Source: Ahaetulla prasina | Lineage: Eukaryota > Chordata > Lepidosauria > Squamata > Colubridae | Assembly: GCF_028640845.1 (NCBI RefSeq) | Contig: NC_080543.1 | Span: 9,455,959 to 9,519,958 of the forward strand | Reading direction: 5' to 3' | Length of the DNA stretch: 64,000 bases | Shown here: one piece after another, positions 40,981-51,950 of the stretch | How the letters are laid out: each line of letters starts with the position of its first letter | Position numbering within the stretch: position 1 is the first letter of the stretch | Translations under genes and position numbers: made by a program | Notes under the pieces: generated by a model | Told to the model about the DNA's origin: nothing | Seen by the model: only the letters and a program-made list of their open reading frames with translations | Databases searched by the model: none

Positions 40981-41600
40981 CAAATGTGCAGGTGGGAGAG
41001 AAGGAATCACCTGTTATTGCAACTATGAATATGGCAGGCAGCCTCAAGATGTAGACAAAATTGCTTCCGTTTTTTAATTTATCTGCCGGCGTTCCAATTA
41101 ATTGATAGGTGTGGCCGCCTTCTTGTCCACAACAAATTGAAATCGCCCCCTCTCTGCATGTTGACTCGGTCCCTCTAAATTAATTTTTTTCCCTTCAACT
41201 CTAATAATCAATTACGAATCCAAAATCTTCATTATTAATTCACCAGAAGCAAAGCAGAGAAGCTTGTAAAACATTTATGCAGCAGAAAGGGGAAGAAAAA
41301 AAAAGAATGGCCTCTTTGCATGTCTAATTTAATACACAACTAAATATTTAATTTCTAAACTGTGACAAAGCAAAAGGTGCTCCATCAGAATTAAATCTCG
41401 TCCTTAATGGTTAAAGACTTAATTGCATCTTCTGTAACAGTAGCAGAAAGAACTGCAAGCAAGTCTGCTTTGACCAAAAAAAAAAAAGGAACAATTGAGG
41501 AGCAGGATAGGGCCACCTAAGATATTGGGGTTTTTTCCCTTTAGGTTTGACTTGAATTTTATCTTGAGCAAAGACAGAGAGGATTCTAATTGTCTATTCT
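40981..41600. other. AT-rich single-copy stretch with many TAATTA-type motifs
   Basis: No repeat recognised. Repeated homeodomain-like cores (AATTAATTGATAGG, CTAAATTAATT, AATCAATTACG, TTATTAATTC, TGCATGTCTAATTTAATAC) look like a conserved developmental enhancer. This is inference from composition; no alignment is available. Confidence 0.35.
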
Positions 41601-41633
41601 AGTGCTTCTCAACCTTGGCGACTTTAAGACTTT

Positions 41634-42262
41634 ACTGCAATGCTCTCTACATGGGGCTCCCCTTGAAGAGCACCCGGAGACTTCAGCTAGTTCAGAACGC
41701 GGCTGCGCGGGTTATTGAGGGAGCGGTTCGGAGCTCCCACATAACACCTATCCTGCGCAGACTGCACTGGCTACCTGTTGGGTGCGCTCAAGGTATTGGT
41801 TACCACCTTTAAAGCGCCCATGGCTTAGGACCGGCTATCTATGGGACCGCCTACTGCCGGCCTCTATCTCCCATCGTCACACAGAGGGACCTCAGGTGCC
41901 GCCAGCCAAACAGTGTCGACACCCCAGGGGAGGGCCTTCTGTGGGGGCTCACCCTGTGGAACGAACTTCCTCGGACTTCGACAATTACCTGATCTTAGGA
42001 CCTTTCGCCGCGAACTTAAAACTTATTTATTTCGCATGGCTGGACTAGCTTGATTTTTACCTTTGATTTTAATTGAATTTGATGGGTTTTTAAAGTTTTG
42101 TAATTTTATGGAGGAGTGTGTTATTTTAACATTTGGGCAAATTTAAATTAGTTTTTTAAGGGATGTTTTTAACTATTGTGTGTATCTGTATTTTATCTGC
42201 CTGTTCACCGTCCTGAGTCCTTCGGGAGAAGGGCGGTATACAAATTAAAATATTCAATTCAA
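41634..42262 (+). mobile_element. L2-type LINE 3' end
   Basis: Starts at YCNALYMGLPLKSTRRLQL. The frame is lost after HWLPVG by small deletions (41780-41960), then regained at FRRELKTYLFRMAG. The 3' end GTCCTTCGGGAGAAGGGCGG is intact. This subfamily ends RMAGLA like 48293-48722. Confidence 0.88.
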
Positions 42263-42286
42263 TATTCATTCAAGATGTGTGGACTT

Positions 42287-43012
42287 AGAATAGAATAGAA
42301 TAGAATAGAGTAGAGTAGAGTAGAGTAGAGTAGAATAGAATAGAACAGAACAAAACAGAACAGAACAGAACAGAACAGAATAGAATAGAATCTATAGGGT
42401 GTAACACAATACATGTACATTTAGAATAGAGTAGAGTAGAGTAGAGTAGAGTAGAATAGAGTAGAATAGAATAGAATAGAATCTATAGGACATAACACAA
42501 TACATGTAAATTTAGAATAGAATAGAAGTAGAGTAGAGTAGAGTAGAATAGAATAGAATAGAATAGAATAGAATAGAATAGAATAGAATAGAATAGAATA
42601 GAATAGAATAGAATAGAATCTATAGGGCATAACACAATACATGTAAATTTAGAATAGAATAGAATAGAATAGAATAGAAGTAGAGTAGAATAGAATAGAA
42701 TAGAATAGAATAGAATAGAATAGAATAGAATAGAAGTAGAGTAGAGTAGAGTAGAGTAGAGTAGAGTAGAGTAGAGTAGAATAGAATAGAAGTAGAGTAG
42801 AGTAGAGTACAGTAGAGTAGAGTACAGTACAGTACAGTAGAATCTAATCTAATCTAATCTAATCTAATCTAATCTACATATAGGGCATAACACAATACAT
42901 GTACATTTAGAATAGAATAGAATAGAATAGAATAGAATAGAATAGAATAGAATAGAATAGAAGCAGAGTAGAGTAGAGTAGAGTAGAGTAGAGTAGAGTA
43001 GAATAGAAGTGC
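42287..43012. repeat. AATAG/AGTAG composite satellite with 35-bp spacers
   Basis: GAATA and GAGTA pentamers, with patches of GAACA, TCTAA and GTACA. They are punctuated by near-identical spacers TCTATAGGGCATAACACAAT...ATGTA at about 42390, 42481, 42620 and 42883. A higher-order structure, not simple slippage. Confidence 0.93.
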
Positions 43013-43129
43013 ATCTTATATTCCGAAAAATATGGTAACTGCCCTGATACTAAAGAGACAATCATTTTTATTAGCCTCCTTTCTCTTTTGAAAGCATCCT
43101 TGCCAACTCTTCCAATACATAAAGTATTA

Positions 43130-43500
43130 AATTCTCTACCTCTCCTCAGGCTTAACTCTAGGAAACCAATTTGGGATAACATACCACGCAGTCTTGCAAT
43201 CTAGATGAAGAACGGTGATTAAGATGGGTGACTTTTTAATAACGAACAGTTCACACAGATCCAGCAAAACTACTATCAGGAATACAGTTGCCCTGATAAA
43301 TATGGAACCCCCACTGAACAGAATCAGAACAGGCGACGCCAGAACTTGGGCAATGGTCTTTAAGTGAGGAATAGTCAAGAGCCCCCAATGTGACTGTGGT
43401 GCTCCGGAACAAATGATAACACATATAGTTTGAGAATGTTCCCTTCAGGAAATTTCAAGGCACCTGGCATGAACTCACCTCAACCACACCGGAAGAAGTT
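43130..43500 (+). mobile_element. LINE RT C-terminal remnant (cysteine motif)
   Basis: A plus-strand frame around 43300-43480 reads RIRTGDARTWAMVFK, a stop, then SPQCDCGAPEQMITHIV. The CDCG...H arrangement is the C-terminal zinc-knuckle-like block of some non-LTR elements. Clade not determined. Confidence 0.5.
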
Positions 43501-43504
43501 AGAT

Positions 43505-43582
43505 CAGAGGCGGTATTCAGCCGGTTCAGATGAACCGGTAGCGGAAATTTTGAGTTCAGAGAACCAGCAAATACCACCTCTG
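43505..43582. mobile_element. Mini palindromic hAT
   Basis: CAGAGGCGGTATTCAGCCGG and the inverse AAATACCACCTCTG are 78 bp apart, with a GGTTCAGATGAACC centre. Confidence 0.65.
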
Positions 43583-43637
43583 GCTTGCCCCGCCCCCGCA
43601 TGTGTGCGCTCACATTTTTGGCAAACAGGTGGTGGAA

Positions 43638-43812
43638 TTATTTGAAACCTTATGATCATTGTAGTATCTTCGTGGTCCCATGATCAAAATTTAGATTCCA
43701 GGGTACTGGCATGCATTTATGATGGTTGCATTGTCCCAAGGTCACGTGATCAACTTTTGCAACTTCCTGACAAGCAAAGTCAACGGGGAAGTCAGTGTAG
43801 GAGATGATCAGG
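43638..43812 (-). mobile_element. TIR element fragment (AGGTAGTCCTCGACTTACG family)
   Basis: TTTATGATGGTTGCATTGTC, AAGGTCACGTGATCA and CTTCCTGACAAGCAAAGTC are internal phrases of the family. No ends. Confidence 0.6.
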
Positions 43813-43823
43813 CTGAGACTGAG

Positions 43824-44297
43824 TGTTGTGGCTCCAGCCCCCGAACCTGGCCCCATGCCCGAAAGTGACTCCGAGAGTGAGGGGGAAGGGCCGGTAAGGT
43901 TTACCTAAGTAGCCTTTGGCCCAGCTCCAGGAGCCAGAACCAGGCCAGTCGGAGGATGTAATGAGGCCATCATCCCCTGATTCCTCCCTTCCTCAGGCTA
44001 CGCCTTCAGATCCAGCTGATAATCATACTAATCAAGCCTGGATCGACCCACGCTTCAGAAGATTAGAGAGGCGGCGTCATCAAAGGATATATCCCACAGG
44101 ATATATAAGGAGCTTTGTGACTGCTCTCAGTTCCACGGGAAGCAAATTAGCTGAACTGTGTCTAAATGAGCTGAAGTCTTAATCTGTTTGAACTTTTTGG
44201 CAGGCAGCTGCATTTTCTCGGCCAGGACTGATAGGAGCCGTGAACCCACTGGCTGTAGGCCAGCTCGTTACTCCAAAGTGAGGATGGAGACAGAACA
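43824..44297 (+). repeat. Gypsy-type solo LTR, coding U3 (frameshifted), TSD ctgag
   Basis: 474 bp, flanked by CTGAG (43819-43823, 44298-44302); TGTTGTGGC to CAGAACA. The U3 frame starts PMPESDSESEGEGPV, stops near 43906, and resumes in another frame to AWIDPRFRRLERRRHQR at about 44080. TATA (ATATATAAGG) is at about 44101. Close relative of 39286-39826 (shared ATPSDPAD). Confidence 0.92.
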
Positions 44298-44302
44298 CTG
44301 AG

Positions 44303-45012
44303 GGAGGGGTCAAGCACATCATCAGTCACGAGTCCCCGCGCATCCACAAGAGATCTAAGTCCAGAACATCACTGACTCCAAATCCAAAAAAGTTCAACCG
44401 GATGTTTCTACTTGTTGGAGCCAATGCTTTAACTCTCTGCCTCCAAAGTGTGCCTAGGGAAGTAGAAGTCCAAATTCTCCCTTAAAATAAAAGCGTCTCC
44501 TTCTGAAACTCCTACCCTGCAGAAATATCAGTCTCTCAAAGTGATTTGTGTTGTAGTACGCCAGATGTACATTTCTTAAGTGCCAACAGTTCTATCTGCA
44601 AATTAATTTGTACATCCAACTCCCAACTCGGGCCTTTTATCCTGTCAAAGAGGAAGTGAGAAATCCTTTTGTGTCTAAGAGAATTTGATGGGAAGACATG
44701 ACTACAATGAATAGAATATGTGTTGATGGCCTTATAGCTGATCCACTTTGGGCTGACATGGATTTTCAGAAGGATAGTTGGTAGCTAAGCTGTTTTTCTT
44801 CTTAAAAAACTTTCTTTTCTCTGTTCGTTTTCTAAGTTTTCTAATTTCTTAATAGAAGTGAGCCAAGATTTTTTTTATATATAGATGGAGAATTGTCCAA
44901 GCCTTGCATTATTATTATATCTGGATCAAACATGAGTAAGCAAGCCACAGACAAAGCAAAACAGTAGAAGGGGATTCATTCCAAGACAAGCAGAGGAAAA
45001 CCAACATTTTTG
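44303..45012. other. Single-copy stretch, nothing recognised
   Basis: No coding or repeat signature found. T-rich near 44790-44880. Confidence 0.4.
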
Positions 45013-45017
45013 GTTGT

Positions 45018-45591
45018 TGTTGTGGTCCGCCAGCAGCCTGCGGAGCTGGCAGCGGAGTCAGACAGTGAGGAGGCTGGGGAGGACAATGGGCCACTCCTGG
45101 AGTCAGGGGAAGGCCCAGACAAGGGCTCTGCATCAGAGGCAGAGATGGGGCCAGGGCCATCTGGGAGCGATGTGCTGACTCCGAAGCCTCCAGAGGCGGA
45201 TAGCAGAGGGGCAGAGGAACAGGAGGAGCCTGTTCCTAGTGCACACAAGCGAAGAGCTGCCAGAAGGCAAGAGCAGCTAAAGCAAAAAGGACGACTAAGG
45301 AGTAAGGCCAGAAGATGATTAGCCCCTCCCAGAAGGCTTAAAAGAGTAGCAAAGGCTCTTGGGCTCTTTGTAGGAAAGCAACGTTGCTACATTTGTTTCT
45401 TGTCTCTTGCTTATGAACTTTGTGGGGTTTTGCCAAGAAAAGCCAAGAAGACAAAGGTTGGTGATAAGGCCGAAGGACTGTTTATGAAGAATTTGTTTTG
45501 GAATTAATTTGGACTAAACCGAGAATGAAGTAATTCTCAGCTGTTCTAATAAAATATGTTTGTTTAGGATTGATTGTGTCTGGTCACAACA
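45018..45591 (+). repeat. Gypsy-type solo LTR, coding U3 (divergent), TSD gttgt
   Basis: 574 bp, flanked by GTTGT (45013-45017, 45592-45596); TGTTGTGGTCC to GGTCACAACA. The U3 frame is open from the LTR start to a stop at 45316-45318. It is acidic (ESDSEEAGED..., GPGPSGSD) then basic (HKRRAARRQEQLKQKGRLRS), without the W motif. TATA-like CTTAAAAGAG at 45338; AATAAA at 45548-45553. Confidence 0.92.
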
Positions 45592-45699
45592 GTTGTGCTA
45601 TATATGCTAAAAAATGCATCTAGCTTCTTGTTTCGGATCGTAAAATCTTTTCTTCCTAAATACTATATTTATAAATGTCTGTCAATCTGTGGGGTTCCT

Positions 45700-46110
45700 G
45701 GTGCTCTCTGAGCTTGGTTGTTTTCTTGCAGACCTTTCATTACCAAACTAGGCAACCACATCAGTGCTAGAAGAGAGTGGAATTTGCTCTTTGTTTATAA
45801 ACAAGTCCTTTGCCTCATCATGGATGTTCTTGGTGGTTCTTTGATAAGGCTGTTTACTGTTTGGAGTTGTTGTTTTTTTTGTCTGCATTGGTAGCTCCTT
45901 GATTGGGGCATTGTTTATTGCTTGACTGTTGTTCTATTAGACAATCTAATTAAGGAACCGCAAAGAACAACCCCACCAACGCTGACAGGGCAAGCCACTT
46001 GTATTTAAACAGAGTGCAAGCCCACTCCCTTCTAGCACTGATGATGTTACTTAGTTGGATAATCAAATATATGCAAGAAAACAATTAAGCACCAAGGACC
46101 CCACACTTCA
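45700..46110. mobile_element. Repeat pair in inverted orientation (hammerhead-like family)
   Basis: The minus copy at 45700-45783 and plus copy at 46022-46108 share CTAGCACTGATG, GTTxCxTAGTTxGGTAAT and GCAAGAAAAC. They flank about 240 bp. Both cores are mutated (CTGATGT...GAAAG and CTGATGA...CAAAT). Confidence 0.55.
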
Positions 46111-46136
46111 ACAAGGAGCTACAAATATTGTCTTTT

Positions 46137-46237
46137 ATTGGTATCTGTATCTCTGTCTATCTATCCAACTATCTATCTACAGTATCTCTTTCTCACCCCC
46201 CACCTACCTACCTACCATATCTGTCTGTGTCTATCTG

Positions 46238-46300
<63 letters not shown>

Positions 46301-46446
46301 CTCTATTATCTATCTATCTCTATTAATCTATCTCTATTATCTATCTCTATTATCTATCTATATCTATCTATCCATCCATTTATCTACCTATCATTTGTCT
46401 GCCTGCCTGCCTGCCTGCCTGCCTACCTACCTACCTACCTACCATA

Positions 46447-46495
<49 letters not shown>

Positions 46496-46748
46496 ATCTG
46501 TATTATCTCTATTATCTCTCCATATCTATTAATCTATCTCCATTATCTCTTTATTATATCTATCTATCTATCTATTTATCCATCCATCCATTTATCTACC
46601 TACCATTTGTCTGCCTGCCTGCCTGCCTCGCTACCTACCTACCAACCATGTCTGTCTGTCTTTCTCTCTCTCTCTCTCTCTCTGTATTATCTCTCTCTCT
46701 ATTATCTCTCTATATCTATTAATCTCTCTATTATCTATCGATCTTTAT

Positions 46749-46814
<66 letters not shown>

Positions 46815-46900
46815 CATCCATTTATCTACCTACCATTTGTCTGCCTGCCTGCCTGCCTCCCTCCCTCCCTACCAACCATGTCTGTCTGTCTATCTGTCTG

Positions 46901-46947
<47 letters not shown>

Positions 46948-47123
46948 CCGTATTATCTATCTCTCTATTATCTCTCTATATCTATTAATCTATCTCTATT
47001 ATCTATCTATCCCTATTATCTATCTATATCTATCTATCTATCCATCCATCCATTTATCTACCTACCATTTGTCTGTCTGTCTGTCTGCCTGCCTATCTAC
47101 CTACCTACCTACCTACCTACCGT
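46137..47123. repeat. Bkm-type GATA/GACA composite satellite
   Basis: About 1 kb of TATC (GATA), TGTC (GACA), TGCC, TACC and TCTC blocks. A higher-order unit of about 210-230 bp repeats: the landmark CATTTGTCTG is at 46392, 46604, 46834 and 47066, each preceded by CCATCCATTTATCTACC. The 361-codon frame across it is a repeat artefact. Confidence 0.95.
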
Positions 47124-47127
47124 CCTT

Positions 47128-47356
47128 CCCTGAAAAATAAGACTGGGTCTTATATTAATTTTTGTGCCAAAATACACATTAGGGCTTATTTTCTGGTTTG
47201 GTCTTATTTTGGAGGACATATAGTACAAAAATGCATCTGTCTGGCTGACAGTCTTAACTGGGGCTTATTTTGGGGGTAGGGTTTATGTTACGAGCATCCA
47301 GAAAAATCATGTTAGGGCTTATTTTCCAGTTGGGTCTTATTTTCAGGGAAACAGGA

Positions 47357-47358
<2 letters not shown>
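47128..47358. mobile_element. MITE (TTTCCCTGAAAATAAGAC family)
   Basis: CTTCCCTGAAAAATAAGACT at left, GTCTTATTTTCAGGGAAACA at right; interior GGGCTTATTTT repeats. It lies between two GATA-type arrays. Confidence 0.75.
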
Positions 47359-47360
<2 letters not shown>

Positions 47361-47392
<32 letters not shown>

Positions 47393-47416
47393 ATCTACCT
47401 ACCTACTACTTATCTA

Positions 47417-47481
<65 letters not shown>

Positions 47482-47485
47482 ATCT
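47361..47485. repeat. (TATC)n microsatellite
   Basis: Two runs of TCTA units around ACCTACCTACTACTTATC. The following 47490-47930 is unassigned. Confidence 0.95.
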
Positions 47486-47935
47486 ATCCATCCCTACACT
47501 CATCCACACCCTCACCATGGTGCCAAGCATAAGTTGCTAAACAGTCTACAGTACCCAACGCAAGCATGTGCACAAAACAGTATCAATTAATAGTGCCACC
47601 CTGTTTGAGTTACTAACATCTCAAAAATGGATTTGGCTTATCCCTGGACCTGAGTCCAGATTTATTTTTAATAAAATCGTAAGCTTTTAAATGACGATAT
47701 AAAAGATAGCAGTGCCCTGCCTGTTGCTGCACACATTTCCAGTAGGCAGTTAATCACGAAGTCTGGAATTTGCCAATGGTTATCATCCGATGCAATTTAA
47801 TAGTTAGGGGGGGAAAAACTGCATTGGAGAGGAGGCAAGAAAAATTGTGTGATGCTACCGGCGATTAAAAGTAAAACTTGAGAAATGTTTCTTCCTTTCT
47901 GTGGAATAGGAAAACCAAAGTTTATCCCATGACAC

Positions 47936-48881
47936 TGTTGGAAAAAAATGTCCTTCTGGGTTCAGTTCCAAGTGGGGGGAAAAGACACTGGATTCATGGA
48001 AGTTGATTGGAAAGAAGGTTTATTGAGGAACAGGATCACATGGCTTGAGATCCTGGGCAAAAAGAGGCAGAGATTCTGGGAGTGCCTGGGTTTTATGGCC
48101 TCTGGTGGGCTTTGGATTTGAGCTTGTATTCTGATTGGTTGTCAGACTCCATGGGGCCATGCAGCAGGGGTAACTTTGTAGGTTGTGTTTTGAGTCCTGG
48201 GCTTGGTTGATTCTTGCTGGGGGGTGATGTAGTGAAAGGGGTTTGCGCAATTCCTATTATGGCTCTGCTGAAGGAGGTAGATCTTTGTTATCTCCCAGCG
48301 ACCAGTGCGTTCCCATAGAGAGGGACTCCTTAGGGTGCCGTCAGCCAAACAATGTCGACTGGCGGCCCCCAGGGGGAGGGCCTTCTCTGTGGGGGCTCCT
48401 ACCCTGTGGAACGAGCTTCCCCCTGGACTTCGACAATTACCTGACCTTAGGACCTTTCGCCGCGAACTTAAAACCTATTTATTTCGTATGGCTGGACTGG
48501 CTTGATTTTTAAAATTTAAATTTAATTTAAATGGGTTTTAAATTTTTGTAATTTTATGGGTGTAATTTGTATTTTAAATTTTTTGACAAATTGAATAAGT
48601 TTTTTAAGGGTTGTTTTTTAATATTGTATGTATCTGTGTTTGTATTTTATTTGGTTGTTCACCGCCCTGAGTCCTTCGGGAGAAGGGCGGTATATAAATT
48701 AAAATATTATTATTATTATTATGTAGAATAGACTGGCCCAGGCCTTAATGGCCCATTGACAAAGTGTGTGTGGGGGGGGGCTGAGTTTCTGCCTCCCCTT
48801 TAGGGGAAATATTCTGCCCTTTTTAATATTTCCTAGAATATTTCATTTTTCTAGGAGAAGGGTGGGTGCTAACTTCCTACA
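47936..48881 (-). repeat. ERV-like solo LTR with L2 inserted, TSD acac
   Basis: Plus-strand ends TGTTGGAAA and CTTCCTACA; ACAC at 47932-47935 and 48882-48885. Minus orientation relative to 61433-62019 (the AATAAACC signal in reverse near 48018). An L2 3' end occupies 48293-48722. Confidence 0.9.
48293..48722 (+). mobile_element. L2-type LINE 3' end
   Basis: An intact C-terminal frame from RSHREGLLRVPSAKQ to YLFRMAGLA and a stop at about 48503, then the UTR with GTCCTTCGGGAGAAGGGCGG and an ATT tail. Younger than the ERV LTR it interrupts. Confidence 0.88.
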
Positions 48882-49061
48882 ACACTAACTGAGAGAATAT
48901 GCAGAAGCGATGAAAACATAGTTCCATCATTCTTCAAGATGATTGCCTTAATTCTGAGCAGCTTCCCAAGAGTTTCGGCGAATTAATGGAGGGTAAAACC
49001 ATCCGCGATTATTTGGTGTTTATTTTTTTTTCTCCCCAGCTTCCTTTAAGAACAGAAGCTG

Positions 49062-49222
49062 GTTTACATGGAGTTCTCTCCTCTTATTCATCCCACAAGA
49101 GAAATGAGATTTCAGGGCTGAGAGAGAAAGATTAGCTCAAAGTCACCTGGAAAGTTTTCATGGGTGAAGGTGGACTTGAACACAGGTCTTCTCATACCTA
49201 GCCCGACACCTTGACCACTTCA
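49062..49222 (-). mobile_element. Old tRNA-derived SINE (MIR-like organisation)
   Basis: The antisense B box GTGGACTTGAACACAGGTC near 49171 and the AAAGTCACCTGG core phrase resemble MIR/CORE-type SINEs. The rest of 48886-49490 is unassigned. Confidence 0.5.
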
Positions 49223-49492
49223 ACGTATTATGGTGGTGGAATTTGGCACTGAATTGCAGGAGGAAAGGGTCTTTCACAAGCATCTAAAAAGTCAAATCAG
49301 CTTTGAGTCTTTGGTATGCAGGACCAGGATTATCTGACAGTTCATAGTGTGCTTTAGTCTGGCAAGATTCCTGTCTGTGGGCGGACAGCAATAAAGAATC
49401 TATTGTAAGCAATTCATTGCGTCATTCTCAGTTCCTTCTTCCTGAGAATAGCAGAAAGACCATTGTCTTACTGTGTGGCAGTGTATCTTAGA

Positions 49493-49914
49493 GTAGAATA
49501 CAATAACAGGGTTGGAAGGGACCTTGGAGGTCTTCTAGTCCAACCCCCTGCTTAGGCAGGAAACCCTACAACACTTTAGACAAATGGCTATCCAACTTCT
49601 TCTTAAAAACTTCCAGTTTTGAAGCACCCACAACTTCTGGAGGCAAGTTGTTCCACTGGCTAATTGTTCTAACTGTCAGGAAATTTCTCCTTAGTTCTAA
49701 GTTGCTTCTCTCCTTGATTAGTTTCCACCCATTGCTTCTTGTCCTGCCTTCAAGTGCTTTGGAGAATAGCTTGACTCCCTCTTCTTTGTGGCAGCCCCTG
49801 AGATATTGGAAGACTGCTATTATATTACCCCTTGTCCTTCTTCTCATTAAACTAGACATACCCAGTTCCTGCAACCGTTCTTCATATGTTTTAGCCTCTA
49901 GTCCCTTAATCTCA
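49493..49914 (-). mobile_element. CR1 LINE 3' part
   Basis: Full 3' UTR and about 105 codons of RT C-terminus on the minus strand (MSSLMRRRTRGNIIAVFQYL to KKLDSHLSKVL). Its 5' truncation coincides with the SINE tail at 49916. Confidence 0.94.
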
Positions 49915-49916
49915 AC

Positions 49917-50199
49917 ATTTTTTTATTTTTATTTTTATTTGAATTTATATCCCGCCCTTCTCCGAAGACTCAGGGCGGCTTACATTGTGTAAGGCAATAG
50001 TCTCATCCATTTGTATATTATATATACAAAGTCAACTTATTGCTCCCCCAACAATCTGGGTCCTCATTTTACCTACCTTATAAAGGATGGAAGGCTGAGC
50101 CAACCTTGGGCCTGGTGGGACTTGAACTTGCAGTAATTGCAAGCAGATGTGTTAATAACAGACAGACTTAGTCCGCTGAGCCACCAGAGGCCTCTAAAG
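49917..50199 (-). mobile_element. tRNA-derived SINE with L2-type tail
   Basis: Minus-strand full-length copy: head at the right (GGCCTCTGGTGGCTCAGCGG, B box GTTCAAGTCCCACC), body, and 3' end AAGCCGCCCTGAGTCTTCGG then GGGCGGGATATAAATT. The tail matches the L2 3' end in this window (GCCCTGAGTCCTTCGGGAG). Confidence 0.88.
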
Positions 50200-50365
50200 A
50201 ACATTAAGTTGAATGGGCTTAAAAGTGTCACCAGATTCCTCCTGATTTTGAGCTACACCACATTGTGTTGTTAATGTTTTGTTGATTGGCTTCTACAAGA
50301 TATTTTGTGGAAACATCAACCTCGATACTTGATTGAGACCGAATCTGTCTTCTGCCAATAATCTA

Positions 50366-50752
50366 CAGGTAGTCCTCAATTTACGACCACCATGGATCCC
50401 AACGTTTATGTTGTTCAGTGAGAAATTTGTTCAGTGAGTTTTGCCCCGTTTTACGACTTTTCTTGCCGCCTTTTGTGAAGTGAATCGCCGCAGCTGTTAA
50501 ATTAGTAACACGGTTGTTAAGTGAATCCGGTTTCCTCCTTGACTTGGCTTATCAGGCGATGGATGGCAAAAGGTGACCTCCGCAACCGTCGTAAATGCGA
50601 GACAGTTGCCCAGCATCTGAATTTTGATCATGGGACCACAGGGAGGCTGCAATGGTCATTAGTGTGAAAAACAGACATCAGTCACTTTTTTCAGTGCTAT
50701 TGCAACTTCAGATGGCCACTAAAACAAACTGTTGTATGTTGTGGACTACCTG
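50366..50752. mobile_element. TIR element (AGGTAGTCCTCGACTTACG family)
   Basis: AGGTAGTCCTCAATTTACGA to TGTTGTGGACTACCT; complete and self-complementary. Confidence 0.83.
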
Positions 50753-50784
50753 CAATGCAAAGTTGTTTGATGGAAAAGTAAAAC

Positions 50785-50851
50785 AGAAAAACGGAGTTGG
50801 AAGAGACCTTGGACGTCTTCTGGTTTTCCTGCTCAGGCAGGAAACCGTAGA
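50785..50851 (-). mobile_element. CR1 3' UTR, first segment
   Basis: GGAGTTGGAAGAGACCTTGG and GCTCAGGCAGGAAACC: antisense CR1 end, continued at 51681-51950 after the hAT. Confidence 0.9.
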
Positions 50852-51680
50852 CTAGTGATGGCGAACCTTTTTTCCCTTGGGTGCCGAAAGTACGCACGCG
50901 TGCCCACATCCATAATTCAATGCCCCCCATGTGCCCTTCCCCCCTGCGCATGCGCACACACCATCCGTGTTGCCCTTTCTCCCCCCCCCGTGCAACCTGC
51001 TCGTGCTCCCTGCGCATGCATGCACGACACCTCCCCCTCGCCCCATTTTGGGCCTAGCAGGCCTCCCTGAAGCCTCCAGAGGCCGGAAACAGCCCATTTC
51101 CTGACTTCCGGTAGGCCCGGTAGACCCGTTTTTCGCCCTCTCCAGGCTCCAGAGGCTTTCCTGGAGCTTGGGGAGGGTGAAAATAGCCTTCCCCACCCCC
51201 CAGAGGCCCTCCGGAGGATGGAAACAGCCCATTTCCCAAATTTTCTCGGCCTGATAGGCCCATTTTTTTGCCCTCTCCAGACTCCAGAGGCTTTCTTGGA
51301 GCCTGGGGAGGGCAAAAATAGCCTCCCCGCCCCCCCGGAGGGCATTCGGAGGCCGGAAACAGCCCATTTCCCAACTTCCAGAGGGCCCGATAGGCCCATT
51401 TTTTGCCCTCTCCACACTCCAGAGGCTTTCTTGGAGACTGGGGAGGGCAAAAATGGCCTGCCCGCCCGCAGAAGCCCCCTTTAAGCTGAAAACGCCCTCC
51501 CAGAACCTCCACCCTGTACTTACTTGGCATCCAAAACAGGCCACGTGGAGACTCCTGGGAGGGGAGGGGTGGCATGAGCAGGGCCAGCTGTGCATGCACG
51601 CTGGAGCCGAGCTAGGGCAATGGCGCAGGTAGGGCTCCGTGTGCCACCTGTGGCACACGTGCCATAGGTTCGCCATCACA
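50852..51680. mobile_element. hAT element (CAGTGATGGCGAACC family), long copy
   Basis: CTAGTGATGGCGAACCTTTT at left, TAGGTTCGCCATCACA at right; flanks ACCGTAGA/ACCCTATA. The interior holds three diverged ~115-bp units (GGCCCATTTTTxGCCCTCTCC... GGAGGxCGGAAACAGCCCAT). Long GC-rich frames here are artefacts. Confidence 0.85.
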
Positions 51681-51950
51681 ACCCTATACCATTTCAGACA
51701 AATGGTTGTCCAATCTCTTCTTAAAGTCTTCCAGTGTTGGAGCACCCACAACCTCTGGTGGCAAGTCGTCTACTGATTCATTGTTCTAAACTGTTAGGAA
51801 GTTTCTCCCTAGTTCTAAGTTGCTCCTCTCCTTGATTCCTTTTCCATTCGTTGCTTCTTGTCCTGCCTTTGGGTGCTTTGGAGAATAGCATGACTTCCTT
51901 GTGGCAGCCCCTTAGATACCGGAATACCTCTATCATGCTTAAACGTCCGC
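51681..51950 (-). mobile_element. CR1 LINE, second segment
   Basis: Resumes at ACCCTATACCATTTCAGACA and runs to the ATGTC-type position near 51940. 51951-52470 beyond is unassigned apart from an A-run. Confidence 0.9.

Noticed and set aside
45010..45318. Acidic/basic 102-codon frame as a host gene
   Set aside because: It starts at the LTR boundary and sits inside a TSD-bounded solo LTR, so it is transposon-derived.
46055..47140. 361-codon open frame
   Set aside because: It is a translation of GATA/GACA-type repeats (YLSI/SVCL periodic), with no start context or domain; tandem tetramers stay open by chance.
50852..51751. Overlapping 177-299 codon frames on the minus strand
   Set aside because: They lie across a hAT element with internal GC-rich repeats and its CR1 flank; several frames are open at once, as expected from composition.
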